The translations under genes and the position numbers were made by a program. The notes beneath the pieces were generated by a model. It was not told the origin of the DNA and did not search any database. It saw only the letters and a program-made list of their open reading frames with translations. 64,000 bases of DNA from Prostheceraeus crozeri. Its lineage: Eukaryota; Platyhelminthes; Polycladida; Euryleptidae. How positions within the stretch are numbered: the first letter of the stretch is position 1; the number at the start of each line of letters is the position of its first letter. Shown piece after piece: positions 37,394-46,499 of the stretch. The DNA lies in the NCBI GenBank assembly GCA_907163375.1, contig CAJQUW010007017.1, forward strand, positions 248,001 through 312,000, given 5' to 3'.

Positions 37394-37594
37394 TACATTT
37401 CTGAACACCTGAAACTGGGAAATTTATGAATATCAGAGAGTTGAGAGCATATCTATAATCTCCAACTTTTAAGAATTTTTTATGTTTCATTTTTTAATTT
37501 CACTACCATTTTTTCTTAAAAATTGGGGATTATAGATATGCTCTCAACTCTTTGATATTCATAAATTCCCCAGCTTCAGGTGTTCAGAAATGTA
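37394..37594. repeat. Short hairpin, 82-bp arms
   Basis: The left arm, 37,394-37,475 (TACATTTCTGAACACCTGAA...), pairs almost fully with the right arm, 37,513-37,594 (...TTCAGGTGTTCAGAAATGTA), around a 37-bp T-rich loop. It is longer than an animal pre-miRNA stem and may be a small fold-back MITE. Confidence 0.75.
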
Positions 37595-37640
37595 TAATCA
37601 CAGAATTAGACAGGTCGTCTCTTCTTCTATTTGACTAGAA

Positions 37641-38146
37641 AGGAACCATTGGAACATGTAACGTTAATGAAATGGTACAATCTGCTGATATAATACTATA
37701 GCAATCGAACAATGAGCAGGCAGTTCAACATCAAACACGTCAAATTGTGCGAAGTTTCAGTAACTGTTATCAGCCGGATCACACTGCAAAGAGGCACAGT
37801 CGATGTCAAGTTCTGAAAAGAAGCAACTCTTGTGAACGTTTTTCCGTGCGCCTGCTAACTTTTTTAATAATGATCGGAGGACCCAACATTATCGAGAAAA
37901 CTTTTGCGCAATGATCTGAATTCTTCGAATCTGAAGGAATCGTGGCGATCGGAGCATTTTGAAGGAATTCACAACAATCCGGAAGCGACGCACGTCTATT
38001 TTTCCAATCTCTGCAGTGAATGGATGGAACTTCATCTCTGCACTGAACATTTTTTTGCCCACTTAGTAAGTTCCTGCATATGCCATAGTTTTGAATCACT
38101 TTGCACTTCTAGGAAAGTGATGCGGTTAAACAATCTAATTCTGTGT
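37641..38146 (-). repeat. Interspersed repeat F, copy 2
   Basis: Inverse copy of 29,401-29,908. It lacks the outer GGGGCCTATTTC end, with the match starting at about CACAGAATTAGATTG. The two copies differ by several insertions and changes, so the duplication is not recent. Confidence 0.6.
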
Positions 38147-39210
38147 GTGTAATACTATATATAATAATATATTTATGTTGACTTAGTAGAAATAAAAACT
38201 ATTCTAAATCCTGCGCCAATTAAAACTCACCATGTATATCAGATTTCATCCATACCAAGATAGTTATACGCTAGTGGGTGTTTGGGGTGCATTATTCATC
38301 CCCAGTTTTTGTTGGCATAAACAAGGCACTCTAAAGCCAGCAGCAACAAGTTGATGACCGGACACATCGTATGATATACAGAACTTTGGAAGTGGAGGCA
38401 TTCGGAAATGCCCATGTCACAAAAATGAAATTAAAACGTTTTTGACATTTCACAAAGCAAAAAGTTATTTTTGTCAATTTCCAATCATATATATCACTAT
38501 CTGCATGATTCTGTTCCGAAACGCCTCAGAAATCAATAATCTATTCCCTTCCGTCGCTCACTTAAAAGGGAAAAAAACATTTTTCCATTTGCTACTTTTG
38601 TGATAAATGGTAAGTTATGCGCACAAAAGCAGTTTCAACTTTGTACATTTCGTTTCGGAAGTTAACTTCTTATTATCTCCCTTTTGTGTATTGAAAGAAT
38701 CAAAGCGCTAGCTTTATGTCTGTTCATAATGATTTTCACTTTTGCACAAATATACGATTACTACTGCTACATTATGCTCCCCATTATGCCGAAGCCGGCA
38801 ATTTCTGCAAAAATATTGACTCAAGAAACTAAAAGAAAATAAGCATTGCTCTTTTGAGGAACTTTCATTGACATACAGAAGTTCTGATTTGGTTTTAAAA
38901 CCACCTAATTAGGCCTACATGTGGTTTACATGTCTTTCCGGACGTGTAGCTCATAAGCGAACCAGAACAATTCGTTTGCAGAGACTGAACTTCGTCGCTG
39001 ATCTCAGCGGATGACCAGTCCTTCATAAGAGAAATGTTCATATTAATTAAGAAAACTTCGATATTCATTTGGTAGACTTAGCATCATCACAGCCGCTTAA
39101 AAGAGCATTCAAGGCAAAGGCACTCCTTAATGAGGGATCACAAATCAATAAGAGAGTCTGAAATCTTCATTGAGATACTATTGATCGTCCAAAAGGCCAC
39201 AGTGCGAGTT
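38147..39210. other. 1.1 kb flank of the Polinton
   Basis: AT-rich, no gene seen. It ends in CGAGTT (39,205-39,210), the left copy of the Polinton target duplication. Confidence 0.5.
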
Positions 39211-39487
39211 AGTAGTAAGTAAAACTCCACTTCTGGACCGCGCAAGATGGCCGCCGTCGCTAGCGTCCCCCCCCCCTCTGGAACGGCAGAGTGTCGTGGT
39301 CGGCCGCCGTGGTGCTTTGAGTCTGACGTCCCCCCCCCTCTGGAACGACAGAGTGTCGTGGTGTGCCGGCCACGTGCGTCCGTCAGGTTCGCTGACGTCC
39401 CCCCCTCTGGCCGACCGTCGTATAGCGCGCGGTGATGTGGTGTCTAGGTTGGCGTGGTGTGCCGGCCAGGTTGGGAGGGTGGACTGT
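39211..39487. repeat. Polinton left terminus with GC-rich repeats
   Basis: After the AT-rich tip comes a block with about three copies of a C-run followed by TCTGGAACGRCAGAGTGTCG, plus GTGTGCCGGCCA words. It is far more GC-rich than its surroundings. The same block, inverted, forms 58,770-59,030. It may be an end-recognition region; that is inferred. Confidence 0.75.
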
Positions 39488-40372
39488 CGTAGCTCACCTG
39501 AAAAAATCCTAAGTGTCAGAGTGGCTTTGTATGGGTAAAATTTTGAAAATTTTCCAAAGTGTGGAATTTCGACCTGGGACCGTCACCAAAACATTTTTCA
39601 TCAAATTTCACTGACCCCCCCCCTCTGGACAGCTCGCTTCGATCTTGGCTTCTAGTGGACGGATTTTGTCTTACCGCTACTCGTTTGAAAGAGGAGAAAA
39701 AACTGCTCGACGCCATTTTTGCCGCGAGTCAATCGGACCAGCCGTTCAAAAGTTATAGCTGTTACAAGATTTTAGGTCGGAGCTCGCTCACCTGAAAAAA
39801 TCCTAAGTGTCAGAGTGGCTTTGTATGGGTAAAATTTTGAAAATTTTCCAAAGTGTGGAATTTCGACCTGGGACCGTCACCAAAACATTTTTCATCAAAT
39901 TTCACGGACCTCCCCCCCTCGGGAGAGCTCGCTTCGATCTTGGCTTCTAGTGGACGGATTTTGTCGTGCAATAGCTCGTTTGAAAGCTAAGAGTAAGACA
40001 AATTCAGTGAAAGAAACGGCTTGTTCATATCTGTCTTCGTTCAAAAGTTAGAGCTGTTACAAGATTTTAGGTCGGAGCTCGCTCACCTGAAAAAATCCTA
40101 AGTGTCAGAGTGGCTTTGTATGGGTAAAATTTTGAAAATTTTCCAAAGTGTGGAATTTCGACCTGGGACCGTCACCAAAACATTTTTCATCAAATTTCAC
40201 GGACCTCCCCCCCCCCGGGAGAGCTCGCTTCGATCTTGGCTTCTCGTGGACGGATTTTGTCGTGCAATAGCTCGTTTGAAAGCTAAGAGTGAGACAAATT
40301 CAGTGAAAGAAACGGCTTGTTCATATCTGTCTTCGTTTAGATGTGAGACGCCATTTAAGATTTTGGGAGATT
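39488..40372. repeat. Three tandem units of about 295 bp, left arm
   Basis: Units at about 39,488-39,779, 39,780-40,075 and 40,076-40,372 each start with CTCACCTGAAAAAATCCTAA and contain GGAATTTCGACCTGGGACCG and a C-run. The right arm has a single unit (about 58,483-58,768). This accounts for most of the length difference between the arms, together with the insertion in the right arm. Confidence 0.85.
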
Positions 40373-40518
40373 GACGAAAACCGACAGAGTTAGAATTTCC
40401 CAAGAAACAGCTCCAGCGGGCGAATGAAGGCTCGGATTGGTAAACGGATTTCAGATTTGGAATCAGCTTGATGTTATTGTCCAATGAGGATCATCATCCA
40501 ATGAGAATCAAGCATTTC

Positions 40519-40529
40519 TATATAAATAG
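40519..40529 (+). promoter_or_regulatory. TATA box of the left arm
   Basis: TATATAAATAG lies about 110 bp before an ATG at 40,637, upstream of all plus-strand genes of the arm. A CT run follows (about 40,590-40,608). A short GT-AG intron-like segment comes after the ATG. It is mirrored in the right arm at 58,317-58,326. Confidence 0.55.
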
Positions 40530-40791
40530 CGAGCCTTCCACAGTGAGAATCATTCCATCGTTGAATTGCACGAGTGACGGACGCACATTTTCTCTCTCTC
40601 TCTCTCTCTAGTTCCCTATTCTATTATCCAACTAAAATGGTAAGTCGCTACTTTTCTCCCTCCCTTGAACGTAAACTTAATACAATCTTTTCCATTTTCA
40701 GGCATCTACTCCATCTGCTTCACTAGTAGGACAAAATGGTGGTCAAACGTTACAAGGTTCGCTACGATCAGATCATCTACAACTGAGGCCA

Positions 40792-41405
40792 GTGGAAGAA
40801 ACAACCAAGGTACATAATCCTACACCGCTACAGCGTAAATTTAAACAAGTCTTGCGTTATGACGATCATGGTGTAGTACTCCAAACGGGAATGCTCCCTT
40901 CCACGGATGTCAAGATAATGCACAATCAGTATGGGGACTACATACTGATCCCCGTGAGTCCGAACATTCGCCACCAACTTGATATTATTGAGGAGTACGT
41001 GACATTAAATATGGACATTCCTACTCCTCTTGCTCAAGAGTGGAAGGCGAGAGATGACAAGGATACTCCCTATAGAAAGATTTGGGATGGTAATCGAATT
41101 TGCCTACCGGTATCACATTGGTGCACTTACTATAAGAAGGAGGGAGATCATTCAACACCCATCACATGCAACGAGCTCGGAGAAGGTACTTGGGATATCC
41201 TTTTCAAAGTGAATGGGCTATATTATGGTCGGCATAAGGATAATAAAATAGCCTCTCTCTCCATGCATGTGGAATCCATCCTATATATTCCAAAACCACC
41301 CAACGTGGACGACATAATTGATTAAATCCTTAACAGCAGTGGTACGAAGCGCAAGTCGGAGAAGAATGCTGCATCAAAACGCAAATCAAAGAAGGAGAAT
41401 TACTA
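40792..41405 (+). CDS. Polinton fossil: unknown protein, first in arm
   Basis: A hydrophilic protein of about 200 residues in its fuller form, with a lysine-rich C-terminus. It includes YGDYILIPVSP, LPVSHWCTYYKKEGDHST and IPKPPNVDDIID. I do not recognise the family. It is the first gene after the TATA box, and the position suggests an early or regulatory role; that is inference only. The frame is probably open a little further upstream than the first in-frame ATG. Confidence 0.55.
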
Positions 41406-41425
41406 GTCCTTTCCTAACTCTACCC

Positions 41426-41566
41426 TATGACAATTCGCTTATGTGCTTTGAGTGTCGTAGACGTGGTCTTATTAGATACATTTTACTTCTTCGTTGCCAT
41501 CATATCATTTGTGTATTTTGTCGTGAAAAGCATCGATGTAATTCTTCATTTTGTAATATGTTATAG
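41426..41566 (+). CDS. Polinton fossil: small RING-like frame
   Basis: A short frame with paired cysteines: CFECRRRG, then LRCHHIICVFC, then RCNSSFC. The spacing resembles a RING finger (C-x2-C, C-x-H-x2-C-x2-C, C-x4-C). RING proteins act as ubiquitin ligases, and viruses often use them against host factors. The start is uncertain because an upstream frame overlaps it. Confidence 0.4.
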   Translation, partial: YDNSLMCFECRRRGLIRYILLLRCHHIICVFCREKHRCNSSFCNML

Positions 41567-41618
41567 AACGTTTCCTTAGATGTGTAAATTTCCGTTTTAG
41601 GCTTCTATCATCATTTTT

Positions 41619-42149
41619 ATGGATTGTGAGGGTGAACCTGTACAGGAGCTCAGTGCTATTGCTATGAACAATTGGACATATCAGATTGTCAGTGTCTATC
41701 ATCAACATGCCAACTGCAATCCCAATGTTGATCAATGGGCGAGAAAACACATTCATGGACTTAATCTGAAATATTTGCAAGACTATGGCTTTTCTTGTGA
41801 GAGTGCTCTTCTTATTGACTTTAAACGATGGTTAGCTGCTTTCAATGTTATACGCATCTTTTGTAATAATCCTGGTAAGGAGAGGAAAGTATTTCCCAAT
41901 CTAATCATTGATGATATTTTGCTCCCACCTTGGGATAGTAGAGTGAATCAACATTATCATGAAGTCACGAAACGTTTTAAGGATTTGTCTGTTTCTATTT
42001 TGTCTGTTCGTTGTAGTAGCTACGTTCATAACCAATGCTTCTTTCCTCCTTACCTCAGCACTGCCAAAGTCCTGTATGGTTATCATTGCTCGCTGTATGA
42101 TAGTTACCAGCTGTATCTATTTTATCTCTTTCAAACCATTGATTTATAA
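41619..42149 (+). CDS. Polinton fossil: possible DEDD exonuclease-like protein
   Basis: 176 residues starting MDCEGEPVQELSAIAM. The D-x-E pair in a hydrophobic strand at the very start resembles motif I of DEDD 3'-5' exonucleases, and a later HEVTKRFKD could be a motif III remnant; motif II is not clear. Without these the family is unknown. If it is an exonuclease it is not fused to any polymerase here. Confidence in the frame is fair and in the function low. Confidence 0.35.
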   Translation: MDCEGEPVQELSAIAMNNWTYQIVSVYHQHANCNPNVDQWARKHIHGLNLKYLQDYGFSCESALLIDFKRWLAAFNVIRIFCNNPGKERKVFPNLIIDDILLPPWDSRVNQHYHEVTKRFKDLSVSILSVRCSSYVHNQCFFPPYLSTAKVLYGYHCSLYDSYQLYLFYLFQTIDL

Positions 42150-42230
42150 TGCATGCTTGTTACCGTTATTCAATAAATGTTACTATGAGAAGAGTTGTTG
42201 TTTTCATGCAATGGATGGGTTAGATAAAGG

Positions 42231-42647
42231 GTGATCATGTCTTTCTCAAACGACTGCGGAACATTACATTTTCATAGGCAAAGTTTAAAAGGAGCTGTTC
42301 AAGATTATGTGATAAATTTTCATAAAGATGAGACCGACATCGAAGCAGTGGTCGATGATGCTAGCACTCTATTTCTAGAGTTAATGAATACATTCTCTGA
42401 TAGCATTGTCATGGCGCGATTAGTTGCGAAAATTAAGTTTAGTCATTTTGGAAAGGAAGAGGTGGAAAGTCGCTCTTTCCATTTTGCTTCTTATTCAATG
42501 GAAGTGGTAGATTACCCCGAAGAATTTTTTAAAAGACATATGATAAAAATTGCTGAACGTCTTAATGCATTTAACCATCATGTTAGCAGTCTAGTGATTG
42601 AAGCGATTTCAGATATTCACATTCAACTTTCCATAAAGAAAAATTGA
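42231..42647 (+). CDS. Polinton fossil: unknown 138-residue protein
   Basis: Helix-rich protein with acidic N-terminal half and the segment FHFASYSMEVVDYPEEF. It is kept in both arms without change in length. No family recognised. Its stop overlaps the next start by four bases, a compact viral-style layout. Confidence 0.5.
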   Translation: MIMSFSNDCGTLHFHRQSLKGAVQDYVINFHKDETDIEAVVDDASTLFLELMNTFSDSIVMARLVAKIKFSHFGKEEVESRSFHFASYSMEVVDYPEEFFKRHMIKIAERLNAFNHHVSSLVIEAISDIHIQLSIKKN

Positions 42648-42973
42648 AAATGCAGTGGTACTTGATTGTAGCACAACTGGTTTTCGAGCTATGTCTGCTC
42701 ACTCTCGAAGTATATTCCTTCTGTACATGCGTCTATTATTTAGAAAAGGCTAGCAAATTCATATCTTCAAAAAGACTTGCTATAGACATCAGTAACAGTG
42801 AAACTATGTGTTGTGATGTATGTAAGCGAAAGGATGGAAATGAAAAGCGCATCTTCAAGAGATGTAAGCACGCTTTTTGTCAACGCTGTTTCATACGTAA
42901 TTGCATTCAACTTTGCAAATGTAACCACTGTGACATTGCTCATTTCGAGTGTCACTTATGTCGCAATAGTTAG
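42644..42973 (+). CDS. Polinton fossil: membrane-anchored RING protein
   Basis: 109 residues. The first 30 residues are hydrophobic (LIVAQLVFELCLLTLEVY), probably a signal anchor or membrane segment. Then comes a cysteine cluster, CCDVCKRKDGNEKRIFKRCK followed by HAFCQRC and CNHC, which has the C3HC4 spacing of a RING finger. A likely E3 ubiquitin ligase at a membrane; the role in the element is unknown. It is the second RING-like frame of the arm. Confidence 0.5.
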   Translation: MKMQWYLIVAQLVFELCLLTLEVYSFCTCVYYLEKASKFISSKRLAIDISNSETMCCDVCKRKDGNEKRIFKRCKHAFCQRCFIRNCIQLCKCNHCDIAHFECHLCRNS

Positions 42974-43024
42974 TACCTATACAAATGTGGTAAAGATAGG
43001 TTTTAGCAAAGACTAACACGGAAA

Positions 43025-43369
43025 ATGGCGAAACGTAAAAAGTCTTCAAAGTTTTCTTCAGCCATTCAAGCTCTCCGACGAATGAAAGCAAATCAGCGAT
43101 ACAATGCTATACGACATGCCAACGATAAATTCATTCGTGAAATTATTTCTCATGTCAGAAAGTTGAGGACGAAGACATTAGCGCCAAAACAACGAAAGTT
43201 ACTTAAGCGATATGCCACAAAATTGCGTTTCATCTCCAATCCTAAAGTCACCCTTCAAAGAAAGAGGAAAACTCTAACACAAAAGGGCGGTTTCCTTTCA
43301 GCAATACTTCCAATGATAGCTCCTGCCGTGGGCAACCTATTGGGTAATATCTTTGGCTCTAAGCGTTAA
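43025..43369 (+). CDS. Polinton fossil: basic protein with hydrophobic tail
   Basis: 114 residues. The N-terminal 85 are very rich in Lys/Arg (MAKRKKSSKF...), and the C-terminus is a glycine-rich hydrophobic stretch (GGFLSAILPMIAPAVGNLLG) followed by a basic end. Small proteins of this design are common in Polintons and recall core or membrane-active minor proteins of adenoviruses. It lies just before the ATPase. Confidence 0.5.
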   Translation: MAKRKKSSKFSSAIQALRRMKANQRYNAIRHANDKFIREIISHVRKLRTKTLAPKQRKLLKRYATKLRFISNPKVTLQRKRKTLTQKGGFLSAILPMIAPAVGNLLGNIFGSKR

Positions 43370-43400
43370 TTATGCAAATGTTGAGTCTCAAAGTAATAAA

Positions 43401-44018
43401 ATGGATTTCAGACTTCAATGTGATAAAGTTCTGACTGTATCAGGTCCATCTCATGCAGGTAAAACTGTTTTCACGCTGAATTTATTGGATAAAAGAAGAG
43501 AGTTGTTTAAGGAACCTATCAATCGAGTGATTTGGTGTTATGGTATTTATCAACCGTCGTTGTTTCAGGAATTGCAAAGTCGCAACTTTATTCGACATGA
43601 AGGAATTATTGCAGTGGATAAACTTCAGTCTAATGATGTTGTTGTATTGGATGATTTATTAAAAGAAAGTAAGAATTCAAAAGATGTTACAGATATGTTC
43701 ACTCGCGCAGCACATCATAAAAGGTGCTTTATCATCTATATCACACAAAATTTGTTTCCTGATGGAAAAGAAGCTCGTACACGAAACCTGAATACACACT
43801 ATTATGCTATTTTCAAGAATCCGCGAGATAACAGTCAATTTGAAATTTTAGCGCGACAAGTTGCACCCAGAGGATCAAAAGCCTTAATTGAAATTTTTCA
43901 AGCAGCTACTGAAAAACCATACGGTTACTTATTCATTGACTTTACGCAAGAGTGTCCGGAAGAATTTAGATTTCGAAGTGATATTTTGAAAACTCCCATG
44001 ATTATCTACAAACTATGA
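43401..44018 (+). CDS. Polinton fossil: packaging ATPase
   Basis: FtsK/HerA-type (A32-like) DNA-packaging ATPase, one of the marker genes of Polintons. The Walker A motif is GPSHAGKT about 15 residues after the chosen start (MDFRLQCDKVL), and Walker B is DVVVLDDLL. Length of about 205 residues is normal for the group. The start at 43,401 is preferred over an earlier in-frame ATG because that one lies inside the preceding gene. It overlaps the next gene by four bases. Confidence 0.85.
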   Translation: MDFRLQCDKVLTVSGPSHAGKTVFTLNLLDKRRELFKEPINRVIWCYGIYQPSLFQELQSRNFIRHEGIIAVDKLQSNDVVVLDDLLKESKNSKDVTDMFTRAAHHKRCFIIYITQNLFPDGKEARTRNLNTHYYAIFKNPRDNSQFEILARQVAPRGSKALIEIFQAATEKPYGYLFIDFTQECPEEFRFRSDILKTPMIIYKL

Positions 44019-44707
44019 GTTCTTATTCTCGCATGATTGTTATTCCTCAGGATGAGTATGTACAATTGACTGCCATGCAGCAAGTAAAGCAACCTCTTGC
44101 AAATCAAATGTATAGGAAAGAAATAGATTATCAGCAAAATGTTCACATCAAAGATCCACATCGTGCTGTATTATTACAATCGGAAACTGTTGAGCAATTA
44201 AAAAACTTGAAGAATAAGATGCGTGACTCTGTATCGACTGCAACACCTTTAGCATCTCGCGCACATGCCATATCTCTTTTCAATAGTATTGAACCCCATC
44301 TCAATGTAAATGATAGAGGAGAAATCATTACAGATGAAAATAAAGTGATTGATGCTTCACGTTATGAAGACTTGATTCAGTATGCGACACGTAGAAAGCG
44401 CCGTCAGGGCTATGTTCCACCTGGTTGGTCATACTTTCTTAAACTATTGAAAAAGCATAATGTACCAAAATTTGCTTTGAATAATGAGACATTGAAAGAA
44501 CTTGATTCAACAGTGGCTACTGCTCCAATGCTTCAGACGATAAAAATGCCAACAAATTGGTTTAAGGCGTCACCTGCTACATCCCCTCCCACACTCACTA
44601 AGCAAACAAGAGGAAGAACTCGACGTAGATCTACATCGCCACTAAAACTAGTAAAAGGAAAACGTAAAACAGCTCCTCCCAGGAAATACATGTTCTCAGA
44701 CTATTAA
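44015..44707 (+). CDS. Polinton fossil: conserved unknown, 230 residues
   Basis: Starts MSSYSRMIVIPQDEYVQL. A probable coiled region follows (QSETVEQLKNLKNKM), then a basic patch (TRRKRRQGYVPPGWSYFL) and an Arg/Ser-rich tail. The two arms code the same 230 residues without a difference. Proteins with this start and the PPGW segment occur next to the ATPase in other invertebrate Polintons, as far as I recall; function is unknown. Confidence 0.55.
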   Translation: MSSYSRMIVIPQDEYVQLTAMQQVKQPLANQMYRKEIDYQQNVHIKDPHRAVLLQSETVEQLKNLKNKMRDSVSTATPLASRAHAISLFNSIEPHLNVNDRGEIITDENKVIDASRYEDLIQYATRRKRRQGYVPPGWSYFLKLLKKHNVPKFALNNETLKELDSTVATAPMLQTIKMPTNWFKASPATSPPTLTKQTRGRTRRRSTSPLKLVKGKRKTAPPRKYMFSDY

Positions 44708-44754
44708 TATGAAGCAGATGTGTTGCTTGCCATGTAATGAGCCGCCAGAGGTGA

Positions 44755-45975
44755 ATGTCGTTGTCACTTGCACTTGCTGCGCCAGCTCTCATAATGAAAC
44801 CCCTAAGCAATGTGAACACGATCGCAAAACCGCTAAAGCTAAATGCTGCAGTTGTTGTAAATGTAGAAAGGCAAGAAAACAAAAAGATGAGAAGGAGGAA
44901 AAACAGTCAGTCGTCATCGACTGAACGTTTGAAGTCAATCTATTATGATGTAAAACATCCGGCAGGATTTGCATCTATCAAGAAATTATCAAAAGCGAGT
45001 GGTCTTCCACAATCACAAGTGAAACGATGGTTAAAGGGTCAGGCTACCTATACACTCCACAAACAAGCGAAAAAGAAGTACCGCACCCGCCATTATATTG
45101 TTCATGACATCGATGAACAGTGGCAAGCAGATTTGTGCGATGTTGCCTCCATTTCAAAACATAACTCGGGCAATAATTTTATTTTAACCGTCATTGATAT
45201 TTTCTCGCGTTATGCGTGGGCTCAACCTTTAAAAACTAAAGAAGGGAAAGGAGTAGCAAAAGCATTCCAAACAATTTTTCAAGAAGGTCGGATTCCAAAA
45301 AGAATTCAGAGTGATCAAGGAAAAGAGTTTGAAAATCAGCATGTGAGAAGATTATTTGAGAGGCATGACATTGAGTTGTTTAGTGTAAAGAGTGCTTATA
45401 AAGCTGCACTCGTTGAACGTTTTAATCGCACATTAAAAAATCGCTTGTGGCGACATTTTACTGCCAACTTGACACAAAATTGGACAAAGGTTCTACAAGA
45501 TACACTCCATGCCTACAATCACTCTATCCATCGTTCTATTGGACTCAGACCAGTAGATGTAAATGCTGACAATGTAGATAAAGTGCGCGAATCATTCCAA
45601 CGTAAACGCACTCATGTGAAAAGTGATGTGAAAATTGGTGATAAAGTTCGTATCTCAAAAGTGAAAAGTGTTTTTGCTAAAGGGTACCTTCCGAATTGGA
45701 CAGAGGAGGTATTTACAGTATCAAGGATTAATCAAAAAGACTCTCCAACCACCTACAAGTTGAAAGATTACGATAATGAAGAAATTGAGGGTAGCTTTTA
45801 CCGCGATGAGATTGAGGTAGTCACTGAAAGTGAAACATATTTGGTAGAGAAAATCATTCGATGTAAAAAACGGCAAGGTGAAGAATGGTGTCTTGTTAAA
45901 TGGACTGGTTATCCTTCAAGTATGAACTCTTGGATGCGTCGTGCCGACATCTTTCATCTAAGTGATCGACAGTGA
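44755..45975 (+). CDS. Polinton fossil: retroviral-type integrase with chromodomain
   Basis: 406 residues. The N-terminal part is basic with a helix-turn-helix-like stretch (KASGLPQSQVKRWL). The catalytic core has QADLCD (first Asp), IQSDQGKEF (second Asp) and ALVERFNRTLKNRL (Glu), the DDE layout of rve integrases. The C-terminal chromodomain is YLVEKIIRCKKRQGEEW with LVKWTGYP. The enzyme joins the element ends to host DNA with 6-bp staggering, which agrees with the CGAGTT duplication. A cysteine-rich 71-codon frame at 44,709-44,924 overlaps its start in another frame and may be chance. Confidence 0.9.
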   Translation: MSLSLALAAPALIMKPLSNVNTIAKPLKLNAAVVVNVERQENKKMRRRKNSQSSSTERLKSIYYDVKHPAGFASIKKLSKASGLPQSQVKRWLKGQATYTLHKQAKKKYRTRHYIVHDIDEQWQADLCDVASISKHNSGNNFILTVIDIFSRYAWAQPLKTKEGKGVAKAFQTIFQEGRIPKRIQSDQGKEFENQHVRRLFERHDIELFSVKSAYKAALVERFNRTLKNRLWRHFTANLTQNWTKVLQDTLHAYNHSIHRSIGLRPVDVNADNVDKVRESFQRKRTHVKSDVKIGDKVRISKVKSVFAKGYLPNWTEEVFTVSRINQKDSPTTYKLKDYDNEEIEGSFYRDEIEVVTESETYLVEKIIRCKKRQGEEWCLVKWTGYPSSMNSWMRRADIFHLSDRQ

Positions 45976-46016
45976 TTCATGCAAAGTTGTAACTAACAAT
46001 GTTTAGGGTTTGAGCT

Positions 46017-46471
46017 ATGAATCCAACTGCCTCATTTTATTCACGAGCCTCCTATGTAAGTGGTGGAGGACAAATTTACATCGGCGCTCGCCGCCAACGT
46101 GGAGGTAGCATACTTGGTGCACTGAAATCTGTTGTAGCACCTCTCATATCCAATGTCGGTAGATCTTTAAAACGAAATGTTTTAAGTAATGCCGTTGGCT
46201 TTGCTGGTGATGTTGCTAGTGATCTTTCCAGAGGTAGAAGTTTTAAGAGCAGTTTGTTGAATCGTGGGAAGGAACGCGGTTTAAAAACATTGAAGCAGAC
46301 CTTTGCTGGTGTTACTCAAGAAAGAAATCACCTAAACGAATGAATAAAGGAAGGAGGAAACATCGCGGAGCTGGTAAGGTCCGATCTTCAGTCAAAAGGC
46401 ATTCACGCAAACGTCGCAGAGGCTCTAATCATTCATCAGGCGCTAAACGACGACGCTGCTATAACTTCTAA
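46017..46471 (+). CDS. Polinton fossil: small basic virion protein
   Basis: Starts MNPTASFYSRASYVSGGG, has a Gly/Arg patch (RRQRGGSILGALKS), an amphipathic middle (NAVGFAGDVASDLSRG) and a very basic C-terminus. It lies between integrase and major capsid protein, where Polintons usually carry a core or minor capsid protein comparable to adenovirus pVI/pX. About 150 residues in its fuller form. Confidence 0.55.
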
Positions 46472-46499
46472 TCATGGAGTGTAAAACTTCCGGTTTTTG

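Noticed and set aside
37394-37594. microRNA precursor
   Set aside because: The stem is too long and too perfect for a typical animal pre-miRNA; a fold-back origin is more likely.
44709-44924. 71-codon cysteine-rich frame before the integrase
   Set aside because: It overlaps the integrase start in another phase and no zinc-domain spacing is convincing. Noted in the integrase entry but not called as a gene.
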